Assembly (NCBI GenBank): GCA_947683425.1
Contig: CANTUQ010000112.1
Span: forward strand, 15,570,001-15,634,000
Reading direction: 5' to 3'
Source of the DNA: Excoecaria cochinchinensis
Lineage: Eukaryota > Streptophyta > Magnoliopsida > Malpighiales > Euphorbiaceae
Length of the DNA stretch: 64,000 nucleotides
The position numbers and the translations under genes were made by a program. Position 1 is the first letter of the stretch, and each line of letters opens with the position of its first letter. Below, one piece after another: positions 9,491-20,938 of this stretch. The notes under the pieces are model-generated. The model made no database searches and was not told the origin of the DNA. It saw only the letters and a list, made by a program, of their open reading frames with translations.

Positions 9491-10528
9491 ATTGCTATTT
9501 ACTTTGACATTTTTTTTATTGTTACTCTTAGGCTTTTGCATGACCCCCTTTTTATTTACTTTGCGCATAAACTATTTGCGTATTGGATTAGTATGTCTTA
9601 TATTTATTTAGCATTCTTTTGATTAATTGCTTAGAACTATTACTAATATATTTTAATGTTATTTTTTTGTTTGGGAATTTAAATATGAATTTTCTTATGT
9701 GAACGTTCTCGTGACCACACGGATGGGTCACTACGCGTAGGAGACCACGTCGATTGGATGAGATCTTTCCTACCCTACCTTTTGTGTTTGTGCTTGTTTG
9801 CAAATAAAATGTTTTCATTTTGTGCACATGTGCGGTAAAAAATTACAAAAATATTTTAAAACTAAATCGAAATTTTTATTAATAAAATTGGGACCAATGT
9901 CCCTCATTTTAGCCAAGGAATGTAAAACGTCATAATAAAACGAAGAGTTGAATTTTCTCCAAAATGGGATCACTCATCTCGGTTTTTCAAACTAGCAATC
10001 GAACAACTTTTTGATCCCTTTTTAAATGAGCGTGAAGGAACCAATGTTCCTAAACCAAACGAATGTCTCAATTTTTGCATGTTTTTCTTATGTTTGATTT
10101 TATTTGTTTGTTTAAATTTATGTTCGTACATTTCGGGCCCTTATAATTAATTTTGGGGCAATATTATTTAGTTTTTATTTGGGATTGTATTCCGTCCCAA
10201 TTTACATTTTTAATCTTCTTTTATTTGGGGTTGTATTTCGCCCCAATTTCTTTTGTAATTGTGTGCTTGATGTGTTTATTGTTTTTCTTTATCGCTTTCT
10301 TTACAGCTTTTTACTTATTGCTTTTGAATGCTTGCGATACCCTTTTAATTAAAAGTATTAATCGTGTGAAATAAGAGGTAGAATTTTAGGAAATTAAAAA
10401 CTCATTTATAATTAACCAAAACATAAATAAGAGTGAAGTCCTGAACACCATCTCTGGTTTAGACCAATAGAGATTAGAGACTTTCCCAATTTCTCGTAAA
10501 TTGGGTGGGGACTCCAAAATACCTCAAA

Positions 10529-12835
10529 TGTAATGGCCCAAACAAGGCCTAGTCGAAATTCGCATGCTAAGTTGGAAAATGAAGAGTATTTCAGTAAATT
10601 ATGCATGTGGAAATTTGAGTAATTAAGGACCTAATTGAAGAATTTATTAAATTTTTAAAGTGAGGAGTTCATTTAGTGGATTATGAGTATGGTACCAAGG
10701 ATTAAATGTGTTAAGTGAAGAGTTTATCTAGTGAGTGGTATGTATGGTACCAAGGATAAAAAGAAAGTCAATGATGGATCATGGGTCCAATAGGAGCATG
10801 CCATGTGTCTTGGTAGGTAAGCATTTAATGAAAAAGGAAGAGAGAGGGAGGGAAGGGTAGAAAAAGAGGAAACTTCCCATGGAAGCTAAGTTTTTCCTCT
10901 TGCTTGCCCCATTCCCGTTCCCCTCTTCTCTCTTTCTTTTCATTTTGGATGCTTTTCATCTTTGCATGAGTTGGTTCTTCAAGTTTGAGTAGGATTTCTG
11001 AAGTTTTGAGCTGGGTTTTGAAGAGGTAAGTGCTTGGGTTTGATTTGGGTCGCTTCATCATCTTCTTCTTCTTTATTTTCTGGTTTTGAAAGAGTGAATG
11101 AATGGTTTTATTTAAGTGTTTGGTTGGCTGGGTTTTGTGCAAGAATCGGAGGAGAGAAGGAAGAGCAAAGGAAAAGAGAAAGTGGGATTTTGAAGGGACG
11201 GATTGAAGCTTCATTTTGAGGTTTAGGACTGTTTTGCCCTCTTCTCTTTTTCGATCATCTATGTGTTGTGCTTTAATTTTGTGGTGATTTTGAGTGTTAA
11301 ATTATGTGTAAATACATGTATTTGATTGAGTTGGATTGTTGGTTTGGCATGATTCATGTTGTAGTGATGTGCATGAAAAGTTTTGTTAGTGAAATAACAT
11401 GAGTTAGTGTAAACCCTGGTTTGCATGCTCTTGTGATTTAATTGTGATTTCTTATTTAAATTAGTATAAATTGAGTGTATATTGACGATAAGCATGTCTT
11501 GGTATGCATTTGAGTGATGAGGTAAGTGTTAGTGCATGATTGAGTGGTTTTGAGGTTTGATGAGTTGGGAAGAAGTGCAGTGAAGTGCAATTCTGGGTAA
11601 TTTTCATCTCCGTCGCGAGTGCGACAGAGTGCGGAATGGCCTTATTATTGCTGAGGAGCCCGTCGCGAGCGCAACAGAGAGCTCGATAGGCCGAGCTTCA
11701 GTAAGCTGAGCCCCAGCGCGAGGGTGCCTCCGAGCTCGATCGCGAAGGGGAAGTCCCCGATCTCTGTCGCGAGCACAACAGAGCTCAGTAAGGTGAGTGT
11801 TTACCTAGCCGTGCTTCATCGCGAGCGCACGACGGGTTACCCTGCTCTCTTTCGAGAGCGCAACGCACGTCGCGATCACGACAGAAGCCCTTCTTGCCTG
11901 CCCTATTTTTCTGAATCGTTTCTTTCTATCCCACTTTGTATGGTTTCTCACTATAGTATGGTTCATGTTTTACTAGTGCCTTGCTAAAATTATTGTCCTA
12001 GTGTTGCATTAGTGAACAATGATAATGATAGTGTTTTGATTCGTGTAATTGGATAATTAAAGTATTGAAATTGTGAGTGAGTAGTGGAGCCTAAAGTGTC
12101 ATAGTGGTGGATAGATAAGCATACTTATAAAGGGATAGTGAGTGCAGCTGCCAGTATTGGCCCGACTTCGGGTCTAGTGATTTCGATTGACCTCCGTTAT
12201 GGTCTTAGTGAAAAATATTTTGAGGCTTCGGTCTCCAGTGTAGTGTTCCCGTATCTACAACCACTGAAATTCAGGCTATGGGTTGAAGTGTTTGGCATTT
12301 TGCTTAGTGAAGTGTTTTGATTATTGAGTGATTCAAGTTAGTGTATTTGCTTTATGCATGCTATTTTTAAGTTCTACTTCCTTATGGTGATTATGACTTA
12401 GGTATCTTTGTTTTTCGCTACTTAGAGATTTCAATATGTAGTTGCATGACATTATGGTATAGTGTTCTGTTATCTTTGTTCCTCCCCACTAAGCATTATC
12501 GCTTAGCACGGGTTGTTTTCCCGTGTAGGTGGTAGGTTTTGGTTCGGATCGAGTTGCGCATCTGCAGGGTTGGCCACTAGGAGTAGAGTTTTATTTTATT
12601 TGGTACTCCTCATGTACTTCTTTTGTATATCATTTTGGTTATGTAATTAAGTAGTTTAATTTGGGTACAGTGATATATGTATTTGATGATGTATATAATA
12701 TATTTCTGATTATATGTTAAGATTATAAGATTTATTATTGTTAGTGTATACTTCCGCTGAGATGTATGCATGTGTGTGAGTGAGTGTAGCGGTAGCGCTC
12801 CGGTATCCTTCCAATGGGGATATCGAGGTGTTACA
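10529..12835 (+). repeat. Tekay-type LTR, plus orientation, left half of an inverted pair
   Basis: Begins TGTAATGGCCCAAACAAGG and ends ATCGAGGTGTTACA. It shares with the Tekay E LTRs the order of landmarks: a pyrimidine/purine-rich zone with TTGAAGAGGTAAGTG near 11020, a variable G+C repeat zone at 11600-11890 (GTCGCGAGCGCAACAGAG units), the hairpin CTAAGCATTATCGCTTAG at 12489, and a terminal GTGTTACA. No internal region follows. TCAAA lies directly before it (10524-10528). ORFs inside are not credible genes. Confidence 0.82.
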
Positions 12836-12837
12836 TT

Positions 12838-15494
12838 TGTAACACCCCGATACCCCTGTTGGAAGGATACCGGAGCGTTACCCGATGCTCACTCGGAAAT
12901 ATTCATGCATATCAACGGAAGCAGCAATAAAAATAATAAAATATACATCACTTATAAATTACATACCGTTCCTTAATTACATTTACTTTATAATTATACA
13001 AAATACAAAATAATATACAACCTTAAAACACAAACTACAGGAACTGAATAAAATAAAACTCCAACTCCTAGTGGCCGACACTATAGATGCGTGACGCGAA
13101 CCGAACAAACCTGCCACCTATATGGGAAAACAACCCGTGCTAAGCGATAACACTTAGTGGGGAGGAACAAAGACACTAGAGAACAAGTACACTAAATAGG
13201 AATATGATAAATCATGCATATTCAAAATACGTACGCATACCAAAATACTTACCATGCCAACACGCGGGATGTCACATGCACAACATACCAGAATCAAATC
13301 AAACATAATCACTATACCAAGCCATTCATTTAACAGAAACGCTGCACTGAACATTTATAACACTACACTGAACATACACTAACATATCTCAAACATTAGC
13401 TTGAATCTCACTAGCTATGGATACGGGAGCACTACATGACACGGGATACTGCAAACAGTATCAATTATGAGAGACCGAAGCCTCGATCACACACTGCATG
13501 GGAGACTGAAGTCTCAAAAACATTTTAGCAAGGGAGACCGAAGTCTCAAAATATTTTATCACTGCACGAAAATGACCATCTCGGAGGTCGGCTGAATGAC
13601 CCAAACAGGGCCAACATAGGCAGCTGCACTCATATATCCCTTTATAAGCATGCTTATTTATCCACTACCTTGACACTTCAGGCTTAACATAAAGACTCTA
13701 CACACTATATACTCTATACATTATATCATATACATAGCAATTACCCAAGCATTTTATGATGATTCAATCACAAACAAATAATATCACATAACATGTCACA
13801 TTCAACAACTAAAAGCATGTGCACACTTAGTTCCATTATCAAACTCTTATGTCAAAGCATCAATTACCCATAATTTCCATTGTCAAACATTTATTTATTC
13901 TTTTCTCAAAACTCTAAATAAGTAATGAAAAAATTTTAGACAGTTACAACAAAGTTCAAATGCATTTCGGAAGCAAAACGTACTAAAATACTCAACCTAA
14001 AGGAGGGTAAAGAAGGGCAAGGGTCCATGCCAACCGCGGGGTTCAAAATAAGAGAAAACACCTTGAACAACTAGGTTCTGTCATGCTCACGACATGGGTC
14101 GCGCTCGCGATAGAAGCCTCCCTCACATGCTCTACGAAAATTAGACTATCAGGACAGTTTCTCACCCCGACTTTGCATCTACTAAACCAGCCCCTAAAAC
14201 TCATTTTTAGGCAAAACTTCCTCTTAACAATTGATCCTTAGGATGTTAAGAATCAAATGGGACAAATGTCAGGTCATTTGGACATCTATAACTTCAAATA
14301 TGAGCTAAACAACATATACTGCTCAAGTAACCCGACCCAAACAAAGACACTACGGTTTTGGCAAATTTTTAGGATCTTAGAGCAAGAATTTACCCAAGAT
14401 CCTTTCTGAGACATTTATAGGAATGGAATTCATCGTTCTAATAGAGCAAGAATTACTTAATATAGAGGTCTCAAACTCTACTTATGACAAAAAAATTACA
14501 CAGAGGTCAGATAAAAACTGAACAGAATTTGCCAAAATCATGCCTTATCATCACAACTATATGACAACCCATCTAACATCATCATCACACATGCATTTAC
14601 TAAAACAAATCACTTAAAAAATTTCCAAAATTTACAAGACACAAAACACATATACATTAAATCCAAAATGAGAACTAGAGCAAGAGACTTCCAACCGAAC
14701 ATAATAGAAGAATCTCCTAAACCTGGAAATGAGCTTTAAACCACTTTAAGAACCCACTTTCTCTATTCCTTTGCTCTTCCTTCTCTCCTCCGTTTCTTGC
14801 ACAAAACCCAGCTAAAAACACTCACTTAATCAAACCGAGTTTTTCTCAACCAAAATCAAAAATAAGAAGGAGAAGAAGAACCCAAAGAGACTCAAGAAAT
14901 CCAAGCTACTTACCTTACAAAACCCAGCTCAATCCCTCAAGAACCCACTCAAAACTCAGGAAACACAAGAGAGAAAAGGTTGAGAGTAGAAAAATGGAAG
15001 CAAGAGAGAGAGAGGGGATAGGAAAATGGAACCCAAGGGAGGAGGGGCAGCTTCCACGGGAAGCTTTAACTAAAAATCTACCCTCCTTTACCTCTCTCCT
15101 CCTTTTCCATTCAATGCTCACCTACCCTTGTCCACTTAGCATTATCCTATTGGCCCAAAACATCCAATTTGACTTCCATGTCCCAAGGCACCATACTTCT
15201 CTCACACCATACTAACTTTTATAAAACATTTTACATCCAAGTTACCATGCACCCACCTCACTAGATAAACCCTCATCAAAATATCCTACATCCATGGTAC
15301 CAAACACACAAACCACTAGATTACTTCTTCCATCAACCTGGTTACCATACACCACACACACACTAGATGATTCCTCACTTAACACTTAATACTTAATTAT
15401 CCAAATTCCCACATGCACAAATTACCGAAAATACCCCTTACTTTTCGACTTATCTTGCGAATTCTGACTAGGCCCTATGTGGGTCGGTACAACA
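12838..15494 (-). repeat. Tekay-type LTR, minus orientation, right half of an inverted pair
   Basis: Read on the minus strand it begins TGTTGTACCGACCC at 15494 and ends TATCGGGGTGTTACA at 12838. It carries the same landmarks as the left half in reverse, including the GCTAAGCGATAACACTTAG hairpin near 13138. It has diverged considerably from the left half and is about 350 bp longer. Only TT (12836-12837) separates the two LTRs. TCAAA follows directly (15495-15499). Confidence 0.82.
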
Positions 15495-15669
15495 TCAAAT
15501 GTGCCTAAAGGCGCCGTGAGACTAGATGATCCTTTCTAATGTTCTATTGGGAAGGAGGTATCCAAAATGTCTCATGGCACCCAAGATCAAAAAGACGCGA
15601 ACCGATCGCACGAGCCCTAAAAGTGGGTCTCGCCTAAGAGGGCCTTTGCTAGGTTCGGCGCGTGTCATA
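15495..15669 (+). repeat. Element B 5' LTR, terminal part
   Basis: Resumes with TCAAATGTGCCTAAAGGC, which matches 28071-28090 of the 3' LTR where no Tekay insertion occurred. It ends GCGCGTGTCATA, equivalent to GCGTCACA at the end of the 3' LTR. The ORF here has no coding features. Confidence 0.85.
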
Positions 15670-15670
15670 G

Positions 15671-15688
15671 TGGCGACTCCACTGGGGA
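15671..15688 (+). promoter_or_regulatory. Primer binding site of element B
   Basis: TGGCGACTCCACTGGGGA, one base after the LTR end. It is the primer-site form I know from Ogre-like elements, where the primer is reported to be tRNA-Arg (from memory, not checked). A copy with a changed 3' half is present in element D at 30388. Confidence 0.8.
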
Positions 15689-16739
15689 AGCTTCGTGACT
15701 TTGCTCTGAAAGTGTTTTAGTTAAAATATGTAATTGAGTTTTTAAAACTTATAATTCTATCACTTTTCAAAATTTGCATTGCATACATTAGAGCCCTAAA
15801 ACTATATTAATTGGTCCCTTATTCTACTCCGGTGCATTTCCGAAGCACGATCCTACATTCACTCATTGTAGGAAAGTATTAAGGATAATCACCAGCCCAA
15901 GTCTCATACCATTAGTGGTATATCAAATGGAGATCCGATTGGTCGCTATGTTCGTGATGAGCTAGACCCGTTGGCAGGAACTATGCTAGGGTAGACCTAA
16001 AGTAACACCACCCTTGACCAAAGCTCATGTAATGGCAAATAGAAATTTCCATTAGGTGACATGCTCCTTAATACGATGCTTGTGATATGGGCCGTTGCGT
16101 ATTAAATAAAGTCAAGCAAATTAAGTGGCTCCCTGTCAAAGGCTTCCATGCCCTAATAGGTTCGCCTTAATTTAATTGAAGTGTCCGAATACGTAATGGC
16201 CAAAACCCATACGCATGTACTTTAAGTTAAGAGTGTTATACTACCGGTTTTTCACCGTGCACTATGCATGTCCAATGGGTTCCCTGTTAACCCTTGAATA
16301 AAGCCCACCTAAGGAAGAGACCGCACGACCTCGTGTGTGGGAGTGATAAGGTTAGAATGATATATTTGCTTGCATGTGGTTGTGGATGCTGCATAGCATG
16401 CATGTCGAAAAAAAAATAAAATAAATATTATATATATATATAAAAATAAATAAATAATAATATATTTTCTCTCATGTTGTGTGTATATATATCCTTTCGT
16501 CTACATATTATTTTTCACATGTACATATCATCCTACATATAATTTCTTCCATGCATCCCATCGTATTGTGGTAATCTATTGATCTCGCACTCATCGAGGA
16601 CCATTTGCATGGCACGATCATGCATTGCATGTCATTCATACATCATTCTAACCCCTTTGATTTTTTTTAGCCATTATAGACCATTTACCTGGGAGGTTTT
16701 GGGGTCCCCTAGTTGCCCGAGAAGTAAACGGAGTTCGAA
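15689..16739 (+). other. Element B 5' leader, no supported gene
   Basis: About 1 kb between the primer site and gag. It matches the leader of element D (30406-31324) over most of its length, for example GGTATATCAAATGGAGA and GAGCTAGACCC in both. Autonomous Ogre elements carry an extra ORF upstream of gag; here every frame is broken. A short AT-rich stretch lies at 16410-16470. Confidence 0.7.
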
Positions 16740-17841
16740 GTGGTTAGCAGAGATCTAACGTCTTTATCAGAATATTCACAGGCATTAGAAATGGTTGATT
16801 CCTCACTACAGATTGAAGAGGCTCGTGCCTTGATGACCCAAGAGATGGATAGAAGGTTCGAGGAGTTTGAAAAGAGGTTGTTGGCTACAATTAAGGAAAG
16901 GATGGATGCCATGGCCCTAGCTCTTCAAGCTCAACTTATGGCGACTACCCTTAATCAGGTTGAGCTAGCCACGGTAAAAAAGGATTATGCAATGACGGCT
17001 GTAATATTTTCATCCACTCCTGAGCCTAGGGGCAAGGCATCACTCGACTCACCAATCAGGCAAGTGGGAAGAGCAAAAGGACTAGAGCCTTTACAGTCAA
17101 TGGGCCTCCTCAATTCCTCAAACACCGAAAGGAAACTAACTGATATTGAAGAAGAGATTGTGAAGTCCAAGCTTGCAACTATTACTGGCCCCACAAGTCT
17201 AGGAGTTGGTTACTATAATAATAGCAGTGATACAGAAGGACAGAGAAAGTACCAATGGCTAAGACGGCTCAGCGGCGCTACTCTAATTTGGGCAGACCTT
17301 TATCTTGGGTCTTGGAAAGGTTGATGAAGAAGGGATGCTACAGCCAATGCCTCCCAAGCTGGCTAAGACCCAAGGGCAGCCTGGGCATAAGGAAAATGAG
17401 TACCGCGCATGCCACCAGCACACTGGCCATGTGACAGATAATTGTGCTAGGCTGAGGCATGAGATTCAGGATCTGATCAATAATAACCAGATCACAAATC
17501 CTGAATGCCGACGAGGTAGTCATGGGAGCTCAAGTCTCGTGGGTAGCAATGAAAAATTTTTTGGAGCCATAAGGGCTTTAACCTTCGGAATGACTCAAAG
17601 CTGCTATGCCGTACTAGAAAAGCCTTTGTCCAAGCACCTCGCTCATTTTGTTAGTAAGGGGAAATTGCAGCCGATGCCAGCCAAACCTGCCAGAAGCCAA
17701 GGACAACCCAATCACCAGGCAGATCAGTACTGCACATACCATCAGCATACTGGGCATAAGACTGATGACTGTCGAACTTTGAAAAAGCTCGTTCAAGACC
17801 TCATTGATGAGGAGTTGAGATGTGGGGAAGATGGTCCTTGA
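16740..17841 (+). pseudogene. Gag of element B, shortened, with two knuckles
   Basis: First frame 16740-17324: an N-terminal helical segment with MDRRFEEFEKRLLATIKERM. A frame change near 17270-17305 leads to 17305-17841, which holds two successive CHHC-type knuckles, CHQHTGHVTDNC (about 17410-17445) and CTYHQHTGHKTDDC (about 17731-17772), each preceded by a KxLQPMP-PAxSQGQP-type linker and followed by a QDLI segment. The capsid core seen in element D (31820-32300) is missing. Gag would package element RNA; this shortened form probably could not. Confidence 0.7.
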
Positions 17842-18059
17842 GGATGATGATAAGCCATCGGCCAAGACATCTGCATTGGTGGAAACAAGAGGGTGTTAGC
17901 TATTTAGATGTTCTTTTTATTTTTAAACTATTTGATCATGACATTTTTAATTCTAGTTTTCTATTAAATGAAATGAATGATTTGACTTATTTGTGTGATA
18001 TTTGCTTGTGATTTCACTATACATGATCATGGCACATTTATGTTTGACATTGATTCAAC
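17842..18059 (+). other. Element B gag-pol linker, no supported gene
   Basis: Short stretch after the gag stop with stops in all frames. The corresponding stretch in D (32642-32900) is similar, including TTTCACTATACATGAT. In autonomous Ogre elements protease and a pol intron occupy this part; neither is recognisable here. Confidence 0.5.
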
Positions 18060-18480
18060 TAATGTCATTCCATTTAATCTCGGAACTTTGGAGAACCCAA
18101 AGAAAATCTTGATAGCATCTGTTATGACTCTTGAAGAGAGATTAAAATTTGAGAGAATGAAAAAAAAATGAAATAAAAAAGTCTTTGCCTGGACCTATGA
18201 AGGCATGCCAGGAGATGATTATAAAGCTGCCGAACACGCTATGCTAGTGTATCCCGATCATGGACCAGTTAAGCAGAAGCTCAGAAGATTCGAGCCAGGA
18301 GGGATAGGAAAGGTTAAAAGGGGGGATCCACAAGCAGAACCAGAGCTAAATTTTTTACTGAAGCGCAATGCCCGACTAGGTGGATCAATAACATCCCCAA
18401 TGGTTAAGAAGAGAAGTCTGTATATGTGTAAACTATCAGGATTTGGACAAAACTTATTGGGGAGCGAGAAAAAAAATGTA
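18060..18480 (+). pseudogene. RT N-terminal remnant, element B
   Basis: The reading TLEERLKFERMKKK, then VFAWTYEGMPG, then PVKQKLRRFEP is the start of the Ogre-type RT region. A frame change follows, with a WINNIP-like segment and a weak match to the RMCVDFRDLN motif near 18430. It then breaks into an A-rich tract. No catalytic Asp pair (YVDD) is present anywhere in the element. Confidence 0.75.
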
Positions 18481-18560
18481 TGAAAAGAAAAACAAAAACA
18501 AAAACAAAAAAAAACAAAAAAAAACAACAAAAAAAACAAAAAAAGAAAAAAAAAAGAAAA
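18470..18560 (+). repeat. A-rich simple repeat
   Basis: About 90 bases of AAAACAAAA-type repeats at the point where RT sequence stops. It marks the pol deletion junction or a later expansion there. Small Lys/Asn/Thr-rich and Phe/Cys-rich ORFs over it are not genes. Confidence 0.85.
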
Positions 18561-18759
18561 AATTGATCATCGACATAGGGCAAGGGACAATTATCTGGGG
18601 GCAAGTTCTTTTCAAATCCCGTTGATCTACACATACCCGTACTTTACCACTTTTTTTTTACTACTGAAAAGGACCGAAAGATTGATTCACAAGCTATCCA
18701 CCCAGTTCATCAGTGTAGATGGTGTGCAGTGCAAGAAGTGAGCTGAGGACATGCAGTTA

Positions 18760-19200
18760 AGGTGCTTGGACGAGAAGAAGGCCAAGAAGGTTATATAGGA
18801 GACCTATGCTAGGGTCTGCAGTCGGAATCCCTACAAAAGTTACGCTTTATTCCCCGATACTTGGGGTGAAAGCACTACTGCCTGTCGAAGTATGTTAAAT
18901 CTTTAGGGGCAGTCATGGAAGCAACGACTACAACAGCTAAGCATGTTGAACGGAAACAGGTTATGGGATTACTATTGCAATCAGATCTATCAGAAAATAC
19001 CTTATTCGATCGTTTGGAAAGAGGGTCAAGAAACACTCACTGAAAGAGGGAGATTTAGTCTTCAGACAAATGAGACCTGATTTTCTAGACATGCGAAGAA
19101 AATTCGATCCGACATGGGAAGACCCGTTTACTCCTAAGAAAATTTTGTCCAAAGGGGCTGCGGTTCTAATAGATAGCAATGAAGATGAGCCCGAATAACA
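18760..19200 (+). pseudogene. Integrase C-terminal remnant, element B
   Basis: In one frame, KKARRLYRRPMLG and then SIRKYLIRSFGKRVKKHSL, EGDLVFRQMRPDFLD, FDPTWEDPFTPKK and GAAVLIDSNEDEP. This is the C-terminal region of Tat/Ogre integrase (GDLVLR...GKF.P.W.GP pattern). The catalytic core is absent. Together with the RT remnant it shows that pol was internally deleted from the RT fingers to the integrase tail. Confidence 0.78.
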
Positions 19201-20938
19201 TATCAACATCAACAGACCCAAGATGGTCCATGGCTAAAGACTAAAAATCAAAAGAAGAGAATAAATGCCCCACGGGTTAAAAATCGAAAAAAGGCGGCCT
19301 TGTTAAAATTGGCCATCTTGTCAGGGTGAAAACTGAAAAAAGGCACTCTGGGAAAAAATTAGAGATTTGAGAGAAAATGTCCAATCAAGAAAACCCGAGA
19401 GGGCTGATTGGAAATAAGAGTCTGATGCTTACAAGATTCACTTCGAGATTAGATGTAATTTTGCATTCTGAATCTATGTTAAATGGTGATCATGTATGGA
19501 GAAATCATAATGAAATGTACACAATTTTGCGCAAAAATATAAAACAAAAGCAGTTTAACTCATCATTTCCTAGTTCTTTTATAAAAGGAGAAACATCATT
19601 CATTACTGAAAGTGTGAAATCTAAATGGCTATACTTTACTTCTGCTCTCATCAACCAGATGCCTAAGCCGATGGGTCCTATTATCTATCCCGGGGCTAAG
19701 TGCCCTTCTCTTGCATGCACTTATGGAAGCGAGGGTGTAGTCTCTAACCTGCAGTATGATGATTTTTGGTAAGCAGCTGTGTCTAGGGGATATGGTACTC
19801 AGGGGTGAAGGCCGAGGATAAGATGCTGCCCTGGACAAATAGAGGATGCCTCACGACATCTTGAATCCCTCCGAACTATCAAACGCAATGGGCGATGATA
19901 TCCAAAGTGGTCTCAGGAAATCGCCACAAGGGAACAAAAAAGAGAGCCAGGGGCATAGGGAGTTGACCCTTGTTAGCCACCTCACCCAATCGAACAACAC
20001 CTTCGTCAGAGGGGGCGAGGGGATATAATCGTTGTTGAGGGGAAGATATCTCAGCGAATAATTGCCGATTGCTATAGAAGGAGGCTTTGATAGTAGCTTT
20101 AGTTTTTCTTATAGCCATGCCTCAAAAAAAAAAAAGGCCGTTAGAGATAAAAACCGTAATTGGCGCTCTAAGCAAAAGTTAGTCCAAAGGGCAAGGTGAA
20201 AACCTAGAAACAGGCAGTCTATCCTACAAAAAATGAAATGAATAAAAGCCGTTGGATTGGGTTAGGTCCATTCCAGGCAAAAAATAAGACACAGGGTTAT
20301 GTGAAAATTCGAAAAGGATGCATTTCCTGCTAAGAAAAGCTAGTGTGAACCAACAAGGGGCGCACTACCTTTAAAATAATGACTTCTGATACCTGGAGCG
20401 ATAAGGCGGCATTACTTCAGATAATCTCTTTTTGAGTGGATAATGCATAATTCAAGACACGAGCTAAGCCCTTGGGGGCAAAATACTCATTTGACAGGGG
20501 GCAAAGATGCGCACGGGTCGATTCTCTTTGGAAGGATTATGGGTCAGAATCCTTGAGCTAAAACGACACTCCTCTAAGTCTCTGGGAAGTATCAAACAAT
20601 ACAAGTAGCCAAGTTGTACCCTCAGCGGACCCCTAACCACCCAAGGCTCAGTCTATTCATTTTTGCATGCATTTCATGTCACGCACTTCATGTCACGCAC
20701 TTCATTTGCAAACATTTGCATATAACATTTCATGTACACACATGCATTCCTATGCATAACTTCGTAGAAAAAGTTCAAATAAAGGTTACATGCACAAGAG
20801 TAAGTCAAGAACGACTTTAGCACAATGTAGGCATTCACCTATGCTAGGCAATCAGGCTAAGATGAAGTTTACCCAATGTCAATTCCCTAAGTCCTCCCCA
20901 GAAGCAAATCTTCAAGTCCTCTTAAGAGACAACCCTGT
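19201..20938 (+). other. Element B 3' untranslated region before the minisatellite
   Basis: Contains modules such as TGCCCCACGGGTTAAAAATC, GAAAACCCGAGAGGG and GGCCGTTAGAGATAAAAACC that recur in the same order in element D (33710-34560). ORFs up to 131 codons occur (19377-19772) but are not conserved in D and have no recognisable domain, so I do not call them genes. Confidence 0.7.

Larger units (their letters stand above)
8029..10528 (+). repeat. Element B 5' LTR, first part
   Basis: Starts TATAGACACGGGGTCCCG and aligns along its length with the 3' copy at 22275. Landmarks shared by both: the AT-rich zone 8140-8390, a palindromic GCGGCCTCAAGTGAGGC zone, the trinucleotide microsatellite, and the 'GGGACCAATGT' and 'CCCTTATAATTAATTTTGGG' zones typical of this family. 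The 5' copy lacks about 250 bases present at 22860-23160 of the 3' copy and instead has a short A-rich segment near 8610-8720 that reads as the inverse of 23220-23340. It is cut at 10528 by the Tekay LTR pair. Confidence 0.85.

Noticed and set aside
8923..9622. Several long ORFs encoding poly-Leu, poly-Tyr or poly-Ile (also 23350-24317)
   Set aside because: They are translations of TTA/TTG/TTC microsatellites inside LTRs, open in all frames; no domain or conservation.
11724..12320. ORFs inside the plus-strand Tekay LTR
   Set aside because: Not conserved in the minus-strand homologue and without a domain.
10529..15494. A single foldback DNA transposon with 2.3-2.6 kb inverted ends
   Set aside because: Each arm has the TG...CA ends and landmark order of a Tekay LTR, and the arms are too diverged and unequal for a terminal inverted repeat. 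The inverted LTR pair explanation fits better.
18404..18634. Phe/Cys-rich small membrane-like ORFs on the minus strand
   Set aside because: Complement of the A-rich tract at the pol deletion point.
19377..19772. 131-codon ORF in the 3' UTR of element B
   Set aside because: The matching region of element D is not open and no motif is recognisable.
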